The notes beneath the pieces are model-generated. The model saw nothing but the letters and a program-made list of their open reading frames with translations, was not told the DNA's origin and made no database searches. A DNA stretch of 64,000 nucleotides from Microbacterium helvum (lineage in GTDB: Bacteria; Actinomycetota; Actinomycetes; Actinomycetales; Microbacteriaceae): positions 434,001 through 498,000 of the forward strand of contig NZ_JACXZS010000001.1 of NCBI RefSeq assembly GCF_014779795.1, read 5' to 3'. Position numbers and translations under genes: made by a program. Below, piece by piece: positions 8,347 through 19,908 of this stretch (within the stretch, counting starts at the first letter, position 1; each line of letters begins with the position of its first letter).

Positions 8347-9315
8347 TCACGTGCCGGAGCGGGCGAGCAGCCTGCGGATCTCGGCGTTGGTGGCCTCGGA
8401 CTGCTCCAGCAGGGCCCGCAGCCGCGCGGCATCGACATCCGCGGGCACAGCCGCCGCGCGGTCGGGCGCGGCATCGACGCCCTTGCCGACAGCCCCCGCA
8501 GCAGCGCCGGCGGCGACACCCCGCGAGGCGGCGTCCGCGAGCGACGAGCCCGCAGCGTCGTCGCCGGCATCGACCGCCGACACGGTGTCGTCGTCGGGGG
8601 CGGCGGTGGCGGCATCCTCTTCGTCCTCCGCCGAGGGGTCGGACTTCGACGGCCCGAGGAACACGTTGGCGAGATAGCCCGTGAACGTGCCGAAGATGCC
8701 GATGCCGACCACGATGATCACTGCGCCCAGGATGCGACCCAGGTTCGTCACCGGGTAGGTGTCGCCGTAGCCGACGGTCGCGATCGTGACGATCGTGTAC
8801 CAGATGGCGTCCGAGGCGTTCGTGATGTTGGCGCCTTCGGCGTTCTCTTCGATGGCGAGCATCGAGATGCTGCCGAACTCGAGCACCAGGATGCCCATGA
8901 GCAGCAGGGTCATCAGCGCACTGTTCGCACGGTCTTTGACGAGCGTCCGCACGAGGGTGCGCACGCCGAGCTTGCGCAGCAGCCGGTACACGCGCACCAG
9001 GCGGAAGACGCGCAGGACCTTCAGCTCCGCGAACGGCAGGCTGGCCAGCAGGTCCGCCCAGCCGAAGTCCCGGAAGAAGTAGCGGGTCGCCGAGGGCGCC
9101 GTGAAGATCCGGTAGACGAAGTCGATCAGGAAGATGACGCTGAACAGGCCGTTCATGACGCTCAGCACCGTCTGCAGCGACGGATCGCTGCGGAAGACGT
9201 ACACGAGCACGAGATTGAGGATCGACAGGATCGACAGGACCCCGATGAAGATCTCGTACGCCGTGTTCTTCAGTTCTGAGCGAACCTTCTTCGGTTTCGC
9301 GCTCTTGGCCATCAT
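8347..9315 (-). CDS. Voltage-gated-like potassium channel
   Basis: A 322-residue ion transporter. Hydrophobic segments S1-S4 fill residues 18-120; S4 carries arginines every third residue (LRVFRLVRVYRLLRKLG, 101-117). The pore loop has the K+ selectivity filter TVGYGD at 180-185, followed by S6. After residue 225 comes an acidic, Ala-rich, low-complexity cytoplasmic tail ending in a short helix (LRALLEQSEATNAEIRRLLA). Six segments with one filter predict a homotetramer in the cytoplasmic membrane that conducts potassium. GGAGGG lies 5 nt before the first of two adjacent ATGs. It converges with the MFS gene. Confidence 0.9.
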   Translation of the reverse strand: MMAKSAKPKKVRSELKNTAYEIFIGVLSILSILNLVLVYVFRSDPSLQTVLSVMNGLFSVIFLIDFVYRIFTAPSATRYFFRDFGWADLLASLPFAELKVLRVFRLVRVYRLLRKLGVRTLVRTLVKDRANSALMTLLLMGILVLEFGSISMLAIEENAEGANITNASDAIWYTIVTIATVGYGDTYPVTNLGRILGAVIIVVGIGIFGTFTGYLANVFLGPSKSDPSAEDEEDAATAAPDDDTVSAVDAGDDAAGSSLADAASRGVAAGAAAGAVGKGVDAAPDRAAAVPADVDAARLRALLEQSEATNAEIRRLLARSGT

Positions 9316-9391
9316 CGCCGCCCTCCGACAGGATCACGGCCGGAGTGCCGCCCGCGGGCACCATTGTGGCGCACCGCGGCGCGGCGGCGCG

Positions 9392-10129
9392 TCAGGCGCG
9401 GTCGGCGATGCGCTCCCCCGCCTCGACGCGGGCGGCGAGACGGTTGTTCAGGGGCGGCAGCGGGCACACGTAGTGGTCGCTGAACGCGCACGGCGGCAGG
9501 TAGGCGCGGTTGAAGTCGACGGTGACGGAGCCGTCTGCGGCGGGGACGTCGATCGGCAGGAAGCGGAACCGGTACGCGTCCACGTTGCTGGTGCCGTCGG
9601 CGATCACGGCCTCGAGCTCGTCGTCGAGGTCGCCCCACACCGTCAGCTCGACCGGCTCGCCGGCCACCTGGAGCGAGATCGTGCCGACGGCCGGTTCCTC
9701 ACGCTCGTAGCCGTCGACGCTCTCGATGACGATCGACTGCCCCTCGGCGGCCGCATGGAAGACCCCCGGGAGCGCCCAGGCGTCGTCGTGCGGGAAGGAG
9801 AGGATGCCTCGCAGCGACGTGCGTCCGGGCGTCTCGGGGTCGAACACGCGCAGTGCGGGGGCGCCGCCGCGGTTGATGGCCTTCAGGCGCAGCGACCCGA
9901 TGTCGAGGTGCTCGCCGGCCGACAGTGCGACCTCGGGCGTCTCGCCCGGCAGCCCGGTGCCGACGACCCGGCCGTCTTCGCCGTGCCACAGTCCGGGCGC
10001 GCCTTCGTACGCGCGATGCTCGGCGTCGAGCCAGTGCGTGAAGCGCAGCGCCGCGGTGCCGTGCGGGGCGGAGACGGCGGCGAAGCGGGCGTCTGCGGCA
10101 GTGTCGGGGGTGCTCACGGGCGAAGTCAT
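9392..10129 (-). CDS. DUF1684 domain protein
   Basis: A 245-residue cytoplasmic protein of the DUF1684 family. Typical landmarks are FTHWLDAEHRAYEGAPGLW near the start, FPHDDAWALPGVF in the middle, and the C-terminal metal-site-like segment DFNRAYLPPCAFSDHYVCPLPP. Biochemical function is unknown. The ATG at 10129 has GGAG a few bases upstream. It is divergent from the padR-like gene with about 140 bp between them. Confidence 0.82.
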   Translation of the reverse strand: MTSPVSTPDTAADARFAAVSAPHGTAALRFTHWLDAEHRAYEGAPGLWHGEDGRVVGTGLPGETPEVALSAGEHLDIGSLRLKAINRGGAPALRVFDPETPGRTSLRGILSFPHDDAWALPGVFHAAAEGQSIVIESVDGYEREEPAVGTISLQVAGEPVELTVWGDLDDELEAVIADGTSNVDAYRFRFLPIDVPAADGSVTVDFNRAYLPPCAFSDHYVCPLPPLNNRLAARVEAGERIADRA

Positions 10130-10214
10130 ACTCCATCCCAACACGTCCACGGGGCCGGAATTCCCCCGCACAGGCCCGCTCGTCATGCGGGGTCACCGTT
10201 GATACCTTGCACTT

Positions 10215-10252
10215 CTAGGTGACTTGTACTTCTATGTACCTAGATGTTCTAG
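10215..10252 (+). promoter_or_regulatory. Operator cluster upstream of padR-like gene
   Basis: Two nested inverted repeats: CTAGGT (10215-10220) pairs with ACCTAG (10238-10243), and CTAGA-TGT-TCTAG occupies 10240-10252. This AT-richer patch directly precedes the PadR-type gene, whose family usually represses its own operon through palindromes of this kind. Confidence 0.6.
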
Positions 10253-10272
10253 GCATGAACGCGGGAGGCACG

Positions 10273-10647
10273 ATGAAGATCGGCAAAGACCTGGTCGCCG
10301 CGGCGGCGACGCCGATGGTGCTCGGCATCCTCGCCGAGGGAGAGTCCTACGGGTACGCGATCCTGCAGCGCGTCGGCGAGCTGTCGGGCGGCGAGCTCGA
10401 GTGGAGCGACGGCATGCTGTATCCGCTGCTGCACCGCCTGGAGCGCCTCGGCCATGTCGAGTCGTCGTGGGGCGCCTCGCCGAGCGGCCGCCCGCGCAAG
10501 CACTACCGGCTGAGTTCCGAGGGGCGCGCCGCGTTCGCAGAGCAGCGCCGCCAGTGGACCGTCGTCAGCAAGGCGCTGCAGCAGGTGTGGCCGGGCCGGG
10601 ACGGCGGCACCGACTTCTTCGGCGCTCCGGCGCTCGGGGGTGCGTGA
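10273..10647 (+). CDS. PadR-family transcriptional regulator
   Basis: A 124-residue winged-helix regulator with the PadR pattern TPMVLGILAEGESYGYAILQ, then EWSDGMLYPLLHRLERLGHV and a wing ending RKHYRLSSEG. PadR proteins are dimeric repressors released by small molecules. GGGAGG at 10263-10268 supports the ATG at 10273; an ATG at 10255 is possible. The stop at 10647 is one base before the ATG of the next gene, so the pair forms a translationally linked unit. Confidence 0.9.
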   Translation: MKIGKDLVAAAATPMVLGILAEGESYGYAILQRVGELSGGELEWSDGMLYPLLHRLERLGHVESSWGASPSGRPRKHYRLSSEGRAAFAEQRRQWTVVSKALQQVWPGRDGGTDFFGAPALGGA

Positions 10648-10648
10648 C

Positions 10649-12040
10649 ATGAGCGACGATCCCGGCAAGGTCGACGACCTCGACGCGGGCACCGAGCAGC
10701 AGATCGCGGCCTGGCGCACGTACGTGTCGCGCCGCGAGGCCATCCACGGCCGCGACGTCGACGAACTCGAAGACCATCTGCGCGGCGAGATCGGCCGGCT
10801 GGCGGCATCCGGTCTCGACGCCGACGAGGCGTTCCTCGTCGGCGTGAAGCGCCTCGGCGCGCTTGACGAGCTCTCGCGCGAATACGCCCGCGAACACTCG
10901 GAACGGCTGTGGAAGCAGCTCATGTTCGGCGACGAGCCGACGGCGCCACGCAACGGGGGGCTGCTGCTCGCGGTGGGGCTCGCGCTCGGCGCCGCGATCG
11001 CGATCAAGCTGTCGGCGCTGTTCGGCGTGGACTTCGCGGCGCCCGGCGACTTCTACCCGCGGTTCCTGCCGCTGTTGATCCTGCCGTTCGTGGCGGCCTA
11101 CTTCCTGGTGCGTCGCCGGGCTTCGCTCGCGACGATCGGCATCGTCGCGGCGCCGTTCGCCCTGGCCGCGGTGCCGATGGCGGTGTATCCGTTCCACAAC
11201 GACGCAGCGACCCTCGTGCTCGCGACCACCCACTGCGCGGTCGCGCTGTGGCTCGTGATCGGCATCGCCTACGTCGACGGACGCGTGCGCTCCAGCCGCG
11301 CCCGCATGGACTTCATCCGCTTCACCGGCGAGTGGGTCGTGTACCTCGCGCTCATCGCGCTCGGCGGCGGCGTGCTCATCGCCCTCACGATGGGCGTGTT
11401 CGCCGCGATCGGGGTCGACGCGGCGATGTTCGTGCAGGACTGGATGCTGCCCTGCGGGGTCGCCGGCGCCGTCGTCATCGCGGCATGGCTCGTCGAGGCG
11501 AAGCAGAGCGTCATCGAGAACATCGCGCCGGTGCTGACGAAGCTGTTCACACCGCTGTTCACCCTGCTGCTGCTGGCGTTCATCGCGGCCGGCATCGTGC
11601 AGGGCGTCAGCACCGCGATCGGTGTCGAGGTGTTCGGCCAGCGCGATCTGCTCATCCTGTTCGATGTCGTGCTGGTCGTCGTGGTCGGGCTGCTGCTGTA
11701 CGCGCAATCGGCGCGCGACCCGCTGGCGCCGCCGTCGTGGTTCGACCGGCTGCAGCTCGTGCTCGTGGCGGCGGCGATCGTCGTGGACGCGATGGTGCTG
11801 GTCGCGATGATCGGCCGCATCGCCGAGTGGGGCGCGAGCCCCAACAAGCTCGCCTCGCTGGGCCTCAACGTCATCCTGCTCGCGAACCTCGCCGGGGCGG
11901 CGTGGCTGCAGGTACGGTTCGTCATGCATCGCGCGCCGCTGGAGCGTCTGGAGCGCTGGCAGACCGGCTTCCTGCCGGTGTACCTGGCGTGGGCGGCGGT
12001 CGTCGTGGTGGTGTTCCCCCCGGTGTTCGGCTTCGTTTGA
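10649..12040 (+). CDS. Permease-prefix-domain membrane protein
   Basis: A 463-residue protein. Residues 1-95 form a soluble helical permease prefix domain (TEQQIAAWRTYVSRREAI, DELEDHLRGEIGRLAASGLD). Roughly ten membrane segments follow. Proteins of this type are commonly encoded beside PadR regulators, sometimes fused to ABC permeases; here no ABC ATPase is present and its task is unknown. Envelope stress or drug response is an inference from the PadR partner. The start overlaps the end of padR closely. A strong inverted repeat follows the stop. Confidence 0.8.
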   Translation: MSDDPGKVDDLDAGTEQQIAAWRTYVSRREAIHGRDVDELEDHLRGEIGRLAASGLDADEAFLVGVKRLGALDELSREYAREHSERLWKQLMFGDEPTAPRNGGLLLAVGLALGAAIAIKLSALFGVDFAAPGDFYPRFLPLLILPFVAAYFLVRRRASLATIGIVAAPFALAAVPMAVYPFHNDAATLVLATTHCAVALWLVIGIAYVDGRVRSSRARMDFIRFTGEWVVYLALIALGGGVLIALTMGVFAAIGVDAAMFVQDWMLPCGVAGAVVIAAWLVEAKQSVIENIAPVLTKLFTPLFTLLLLAFIAAGIVQGVSTAIGVEVFGQRDLLILFDVVLVVVVGLLLYAQSARDPLAPPSWFDRLQLVLVAAAIVVDAMVLVAMIGRIAEWGASPNKLASLGLNVILLANLAGAAWLQVRFVMHRAPLERLERWQTGFLPVYLAWAAVVVVVFPPVFGFV

Positions 12041-12043
12041 CGG

Positions 12044-12074
12044 GACGGGATGCCGCGGCCGGCGGCATCCCGTC
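12044..12074 (+). terminator. Terminator-like hairpin
   Basis: A perfect 12-bp stem, GACGGGATGCCG (12044-12055) with CGGCATCCCGTC (12063-12074), and a 7-nt loop directly after the membrane-protein stop. There is no T run. The stem is built from the octamer GGATGCCG that recurs across the window. Confidence 0.6.
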
Positions 12075-12109
12075 TCGAGCGTGTCGGGGGCGCGGCCTAC
12101 GCTCGGGGC

Positions 12110-13177
12110 ATGCACACGTGGGTGCTGCACGTCGACCTCGACCAGTTCATCGCGGCGGTCGAGATCCTGCGGCGGCCGGAGCTCGCCGGCAAGCCGGTGA
12201 TCGTCGGCGGCCGCGGCGACCCCACCGAGCGCGCCGTCGTGTCGACGGCGTCTTACGAGGCGCGCGCGTTCGGCGTCGGGTCGGGGATGCCGCTGCGCAT
12301 CGCCGCGCGGAAGATCCCGGATGCCGTCATCCTGCCGGTCGACGCGCCCACCTACCTCGCGGCGTCGGAAGAGGTGATGGCGACGCTGCGAGGCCAGCCC
12401 GGCGCCGTCGTGCAGGTGCTCGGCTGGGACGAGGCGTTCGTCGGGGTCTCGACGGATGATCCGGAGGCGTACGCGCGACGGCTGCAGGCGGAGGTGCTCC
12501 AGCGGACTCGGCTGCACTGCAGCATCGGCATCGGCGACACGCTCGTGCGCGCCAAGGTGGCGACGGGGTTCGGCAAGCCGCGGGGCGTCTTCCGCCTGAC
12601 CGCCGAGAACTGGCTCGACGTCATGGGAGCACGCCCTGTCGCAGACCTGTGGGGCGTCGGGTCGAAGATCTCGAAGCGGCTCGGGCTGCTCGGCATTCGC
12701 ACGGTCGCCGAGCTCGCGGCGGGCGACGAAGCCGCGCTCGTCGCCGAGTTCGGCCCCAAGATGGGGCTCTGGTACCGACAGCTGGGTCGCGGCGACGGCG
12801 CTTCGGTCGTCGACGACACGCCCTGGGTCGCGCGGGGGCACAGCAAGGAGACGACGTTCCAGGCCGACATCGTCGACCCGGCCGATATCGAGCGCGAGGC
12901 TCGGCGACTGCTCGACGCGGTGCTCGCCGAGGTGGCCGCCGACGAACGCCCCGTCGTCGGCCTCGGGCTCAAGGTGCGCTACGCGCCGTTCCTCACCAAG
13001 ACCTTCACCAAGAAGGTCGCCTCGACCTTCGACCGGTCCGACGTCGTCGAGAAGGCGATGGAGCTCGTGGCGAAGATCGAGCCCGGCCGTCCGATCCGTC
13101 TGCTCGGCGTGCGCGCCGAGATGGCGATGCCCGACGACGTCCGCGAGGGCCACACCCCGACCCGCAGCGGGTGGTGA
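12110..13177 (+). CDS. Y-family DNA polymerase IV-like protein
   Basis: A 355-residue translesion polymerase. Catalytic acidic residues are in HVDLDQFIAAVE (D9, D11) and WDEAF (D107, E108); F13 is the expected steric-gate residue. The fingers motif is VSTASYEARAFGV. A helix-hairpin-helix thumb region (LWGVGSKISKRLGLLGIRTV) and a C-terminal little-finger domain follow. The usual S-x-DE is WDE here. Role: copying past DNA lesions. TACGCT at 12098-12103 with a 6-nt gap to the ATG suggests a leaderless message. It is monocistronic as far as visible, and no SOS box was recognised. Confidence 0.85.
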   Translation: MHTWVLHVDLDQFIAAVEILRRPELAGKPVIVGGRGDPTERAVVSTASYEARAFGVGSGMPLRIAARKIPDAVILPVDAPTYLAASEEVMATLRGQPGAVVQVLGWDEAFVGVSTDDPEAYARRLQAEVLQRTRLHCSIGIGDTLVRAKVATGFGKPRGVFRLTAENWLDVMGARPVADLWGVGSKISKRLGLLGIRTVAELAAGDEAALVAEFGPKMGLWYRQLGRGDGASVVDDTPWVARGHSKETTFQADIVDPADIEREARRLLDAVLAEVAADERPVVGLGLKVRYAPFLTKTFTKKVASTFDRSDVVEKAMELVAKIEPGRPIRLLGVRAEMAMPDDVREGHTPTRSGW

Positions 13178-13202
13178 CGACGCCGGTGACCTCGATCCCG
13201 TA

Positions 13203-13224
13203 ATTGACAGCATCCTGTCAATCT
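13203..13224 (+). promoter_or_regulatory. MarR operator overlapping a leaderless -10
   Basis: A perfect inverted repeat ATTGACAG-CATC-CTGTCAAT occupies 13203-13222. CAATCT at 13219-13224 ends 6 nt before the ATG at 13231, so the operator covers the likely promoter core. This fits autorepression by the MarR-type product. Confidence 0.65.
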
Positions 13225-13230
13225 GCCACC

Positions 13231-13686
13231 ATGCGAGATGTGGACGACGACGCGATGTTCGACTTCTCGCTCGCGGTGTTCCGGGTCAACGGACTGCTCA
13301 CCCGCAACGGCGAGCGTCTCACGGCTCCCGCCGGTCAGAGCAGCGCGCGGTGGCAGGTGCTGGGCCGCGCCGCCGACTCACCGCGGACCGTCGCGGCGAT
13401 GGCACGAGAACTCGGCCACGCGCGGCAGAGCGTGCAGCGGGTCGCCGACGTCCTCGCCGCGGAGGGACTCGTCGTGTACATCGACGACCCCGCGGATCGG
13501 CGCGCGCGTCGCGTGGCGATCACCCCCGACGGCGAGCGCGCCCTCGCGCACATCATGACGCGGTACGCGCACTGGGCGTCACGCATGCGCACGCTCACCG
13601 ATCCTGCCGTCGTCGCCCAGGCGACCGCGGTGCTCACTGCCGTGGGCGACGCGATCGAGTCGGATCTGGAGAAGGAGGAGACATGA
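13231..13686 (+). CDS. MarR-family transcriptional regulator
   Basis: A 151-residue winged-helix protein with the MarR order: dimerisation helix, RTVAAMARELGHARQSVQRV recognition helix region, and wing DDPADRRARRVAITPDG. It is expected to act as a dimeric repressor. A TTG at 13204 in frame lies inside the operator and was rejected as start. The last codons overlap the ATG of the next gene (ATGA), so both are made from one message. Confidence 0.88.
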   Translation: MRDVDDDAMFDFSLAVFRVNGLLTRNGERLTAPAGQSSARWQVLGRAADSPRTVAAMARELGHARQSVQRVADVLAAEGLVVYIDDPADRRARRVAITPDGERALAHIMTRYAHWASRMRTLTDPAVVAQATAVLTAVGDAIESDLEKEET

Positions 13687-14030
13687 CCAAGCGCTACGTC
13701 GTGCTGTACCGGGCGCCCCGCTCGGTGGCCGAGCGGTTCGCGCAGGCCACGCCCGAAGAGGCGCAGCAAGGCCTCACACTGTGGCACGACTGGGCGGCAC
13801 GCCTCGGCCCCGCACTCGTCGACGTGGGTCGGCCGCTCGGGGCGAAGGTCGACGTCACCCCCGACGGCGTCGTCGACAGCGGGAGCGACGTCATCGGGAT
13901 GTCGCTCATCGAAGCGGAGTCGATGGATGCCGCTCTCGCCCTCGTCCGCGACCACCACCACCTGCACTGGGCCGAGGACTGCTCGATCACGCTGATCGAG
14001 GAGGCCCCGATCCCCGAGCTGCAGGGCTGA
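13683..14030 (+). CDS. YCII-like small protein in operon with MarR
   Basis: A 115-residue alpha/beta protein. RYVVLYRAPRS at the N terminus, ALVDVGRPLG in the middle and a final strand SITLIEEAPI resemble the ferredoxin-like YCII fold. GGAGAAGGAGGAG gives a strong ribosome site, and the ATG overlaps the marR stop. Function unknown. Being co-transcribed with its regulator, it may detoxify or bind the MarR ligand; this is inference. It contains a His-rich patch DHHHLHW that could bind metal. Confidence 0.65.
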   Translation: MTKRYVVLYRAPRSVAERFAQATPEEAQQGLTLWHDWAARLGPALVDVGRPLGAKVDVTPDGVVDSGSDVIGMSLIEAESMDAALALVRDHHHLHWAEDCSITLIEEAPIPELQG

Positions 14031-14081
14031 GCGCCCCGGTGCAGCCGCTCGGCAGCGCCTGACCCGCTCTGTCGACGAGCA

Positions 14082-14121
14082 CTGGCAGTGCCTGTCACCG
14101 CGCCCGGCCCGGACGTAGCGT
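14082..14121 (+). promoter_or_regulatory. Promoter and shared operator of the HTH regulator gene
   Basis: CTGGCAGTGCCTGTCACCGC at 14082-14101 matches 17 of 20 bases of a site upstream of the aldo-keto reductase (16143-16124, minus strand). TAGCGT at 14116-14121 is followed by a 6-nt gap and the ATG at 14128. The 20-mer covers the -35 area, which fits repression. Confidence 0.6.
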
Positions 14122-14127
14122 GGAGGC

Positions 14128-15027
14128 ATGACCGACATCCGTGCCGAGGCGAAGGAGTTCCTGAGCTCGCGGCGAGCGCGCATCACCCCCGAGCAGGCGG
14201 GGCTTCCCGCGTACGGCGGCAACCGCCGGGTGGCGGGCCTGCGGCGCGAAGAGGTCGCGATGCTCGCCGGGGTGTCGGTCGACTACTACGTGCGTCTCGA
14301 GCGCGGCAATCTGTCGGGCGCCTCCGATGCAGTGCTGGATGCTGTCGCCCGGACCCTGCAGCTCGACGAGGCCGAGCGTGAGTACCTCTTCGACCTCGCC
14401 CGCGCGGCAGGGACGGTGCGCCGCGGCGAGCGCCGCGCGCCGTCGACGGTCCGCCCCGCCGTGCTGCAGGTGCTCGACGCGATCACCGAGGCGCCCGCGT
14501 GGGTGCGCAACGGCCGCCACGACATCCTCGCCGCGAATCTGCTCGCCCGCGCGCTGTACTCCCCCGTGTTCGATGACCCCCGCCGGCCCGTGAACACCAC
14601 CCGCTTCGCGTATCTGAACCCCGCCGCGCGCGAGTTCTGGCGCGACTGGGACAGCATCACGCACGACTCCGCAGCGATGCTCCGGCTCGAAGCCGGCCGC
14701 AACCCGCACGACCCCGAGCTCATCCGGCTCATCGGCGAGCTGTCCACCCAGAGCGAGCTGTTCCGCGAACGCTGGGCGTCCCGCGACGTGAAGTTCCACC
14801 GCAGCGGCGTCAAGCGCCTCCATCACCCGGTCGTGGGCGACCTCGAGCTGAACTACGAGTCGATGGAACTGCCGAGCGAGCCCGGCCTCGTGCTCAACGT
14901 GTACACGGCGCCGGCGGGGTCGCCGTCGTCCGACGCGCTCAAGCTGCTCGCGTCGTGGGCGGCGACCCAGGCCGCCGAGTTCGCGGCGACGGATGCGAAG
15001 GCCTCGGGGGCGATCACTCGGGCATGA
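14128..15027 (+). CDS. HTH transcriptional regulator with MmyB-like ligand-binding domain
   Basis: A 299-residue regulator. An XRE-type helix-turn-helix lies at about residues 35-80 (GLRREEVAMLAGVSVDYYVR, LERGNLSGAS). The following PAS-like domain (VLDAITEAPAWVRNGRHDIL, NEFARAL-type segment, HHPVVGDLELNYESM) is that of MmyB-family regulators, which can bind fatty acids. These genes usually sit beside a dehydrogenase or reductase gene they control; here the convergent aldo-keto reductase is the candidate. The leaderless promoter and a 20-bp operator shared with that gene support the link. Confidence 0.87.
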   Translation: MTDIRAEAKEFLSSRRARITPEQAGLPAYGGNRRVAGLRREEVAMLAGVSVDYYVRLERGNLSGASDAVLDAVARTLQLDEAEREYLFDLARAAGTVRRGERRAPSTVRPAVLQVLDAITEAPAWVRNGRHDILAANLLARALYSPVFDDPRRPVNTTRFAYLNPAAREFWRDWDSITHDSAAMLRLEAGRNPHDPELIRLIGELSTQSELFRERWASRDVKFHRSGVKRLHHPVVGDLELNYESMELPSEPGLVLNVYTAPAGSPSSDALKLLASWAATQAAEFAATDAKASGAITRA

Positions 15028-15063
15028 CGACGAGCGTCGTGCGTGCGGCATCCACTCCGGTGA

Positions 15064-18602
<3,539 letters not shown>

Positions 18603-18624
18603 CGTCGTCCCTCTCCGCGTTCAC

Positions 18625-18972
18625 TCACCGGTGGATCAGCCGGCGCCAGTCGTCGGGCACACGGCCCTCTGGACCGGGCGACGGCCATGCCTCGGGACGC
18701 GAGTCCGGGGGCGCCAGCGCGGGACCGTCGACGTACTCCTCGGCGACGTAGTCCCAGAACCACTCCTCCCCCGGCTCGAAGCTGCGGATGTACCGGTGGC
18801 CGGTGCCGCGGAAGTGGGCGGTGGCGTGCTGGGCCGGCGAGGTGTCGCAGCAGCCGATGTGCCCGCATTCGGCGCAGCGGCGCAGATGCACCCACCACCC
18901 GCCCACCGCTTCGCACTCCTCGCAGCCCTGCCCCGACGGCGCCGCACTGGGATCGATCCGGTCCAGACTCAT
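18625..18972 (-). CDS. UBP-type zinc finger protein
   Basis: A 115-residue protein. CEECEAVGGWW, RRCAECGHIGCCD and HATAHFRGTGH make up the Cys/His set of a ZnF-UBP domain, known in eukaryotes for binding ubiquitin C termini and found in many actinobacteria as a stand-alone protein. The bacterial partner is unknown. TAGCAT on the minus strand (18985-18980) lies 7 nt before the ATG, a probable leaderless promoter. It is the first gene of a two-gene operon with the cNMP-binding flavoprotein. Confidence 0.85.
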   Translation of the reverse strand: MSLDRIDPSAAPSGQGCEECEAVGGWWVHLRRCAECGHIGCCDTSPAQHATAHFRGTGHRYIRSFEPGEEWFWDYVAEEYVDGPALAPPDSRPEAWPSPGPEGRVPDDWRRLIHR

Positions 18973-19034
18973 GATCGCGATGCTAGCCCCCGTCGGCGAC
19001 GCGCCGGTCAGAATGCGGGATCGTGACGGTCCCC

Positions 19035-19886
19035 TCAATCGAACCGCGCGGCGGTCTCGCGGGGATAGACGCCGCCCTTGAGCTTGACGAGCTGCGCGTG
19101 GGCGTACTCGCACACGAGAGCATGGCGATAGACCATGCGGGGCACGTCGACGTTGGAGTCCATCCAGAGGCTCATGCCGGCGAGCTTCCAGTGCCGGAAC
19201 GTGTCGTCGCCGGTGACGAGGGCGAGGATCTCGAGGAACGAGTCGTCGAACCGGATCGAGTGCACCGCGCGGCGGTACTCCTCGACGGTCAGCGCCATCG
19301 AGAACGGGATGTTCATGAAGCACAGCGCGGTCTGGATGTCGAGCCGCAGGTAGCGTCGGCGCCAGCGCTCCGCGTCCAGGCGCGGCACGTCCAGCTGCGA
19401 GAAGTCGAGCGTCTCGGGTCGCGTCAGCGGCACCCGGTCGAGCGCGATGAGCACGTCGTAGACGTTCACGTCGTGCTCGACGACGGCATTGTCGCCCAGC
19501 CCCGAGAGCGTCTCGGGGCGCAGCGTGACCGGGGCCATCGCGACCGGGGTGTTGCGGATGATGAAGTTCACGAGGTTCGTCTCGACCACGAAGTGCCGGA
19601 TCAGCAGCTCCACGGCGTCGGGCGACACGAACCGGCGGAGGAACCACACGCACAGCGCGTCCATGGTCCCCAGCGGCATCCAGCGGAACGGCAGCACCCG
19701 CTTGACGATCGAGATCAGCGCGACGAGGACGCGTGAGAGCACCCGCGCGATCGGGTACAGCCATCGCCGCGACAGGCGCCGCTGGTCGTCGATGATCTGC
19801 CGCACCAGCGCGCGGTCGAGCGGCACCGACGGGTCGGCGTAGATCGCCTCCCACATGCTCGGGTCCGACTTCACGTACTCCGGCAT
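19035..19886 (-). CDS. Conserved protein of unknown function in ketosynthase operon
   Basis: A 283-residue protein I do not assign with certainty; it may belong to the family called DUF6999 (from memory, unchecked). Residues 40-65 (LYPIARVLSRVLVALISIVK) are amphipathic to hydrophobic and could lie on the membrane. Other landmarks are IRHFVVETNLVNFIIRN, MALTVEEYRRAVHSIRFDDS and MVYRHALVCEYAHAQLVKLK. Several conserved-looking His and Glu residues are present, but no known catalytic motif. It is the last gene of the operon, 22 bp after the diiron-type gene. Confidence 0.65.
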   Translation of the reverse strand: MPEYVKSDPSMWEAIYADPSVPLDRALVRQIIDDQRRLSRRWLYPIARVLSRVLVALISIVKRVLPFRWMPLGTMDALCVWFLRRFVSPDAVELLIRHFVVETNLVNFIIRNTPVAMAPVTLRPETLSGLGDNAVVEHDVNVYDVLIALDRVPLTRPETLDFSQLDVPRLDAERWRRRYLRLDIQTALCFMNIPFSMALTVEEYRRAVHSIRFDDSFLEILALVTGDDTFRHWKLAGMSLWMDSNVDVPRMVYRHALVCEYAHAQLVKLKGGVYPRETAARFD

Positions 19887-19908
19887 CGACCGCCGCGGCG
19901 CCGCCACG

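Noticed and set aside
10565..13213. An 882-codon minus-strand open frame opposite the padR operon and the DinB-like gene
   Set aside because: Rich in His, Arg, Asp and Gln without any domain; it is the antisense shadow of GC-biased codons in three clear plus-strand genes.
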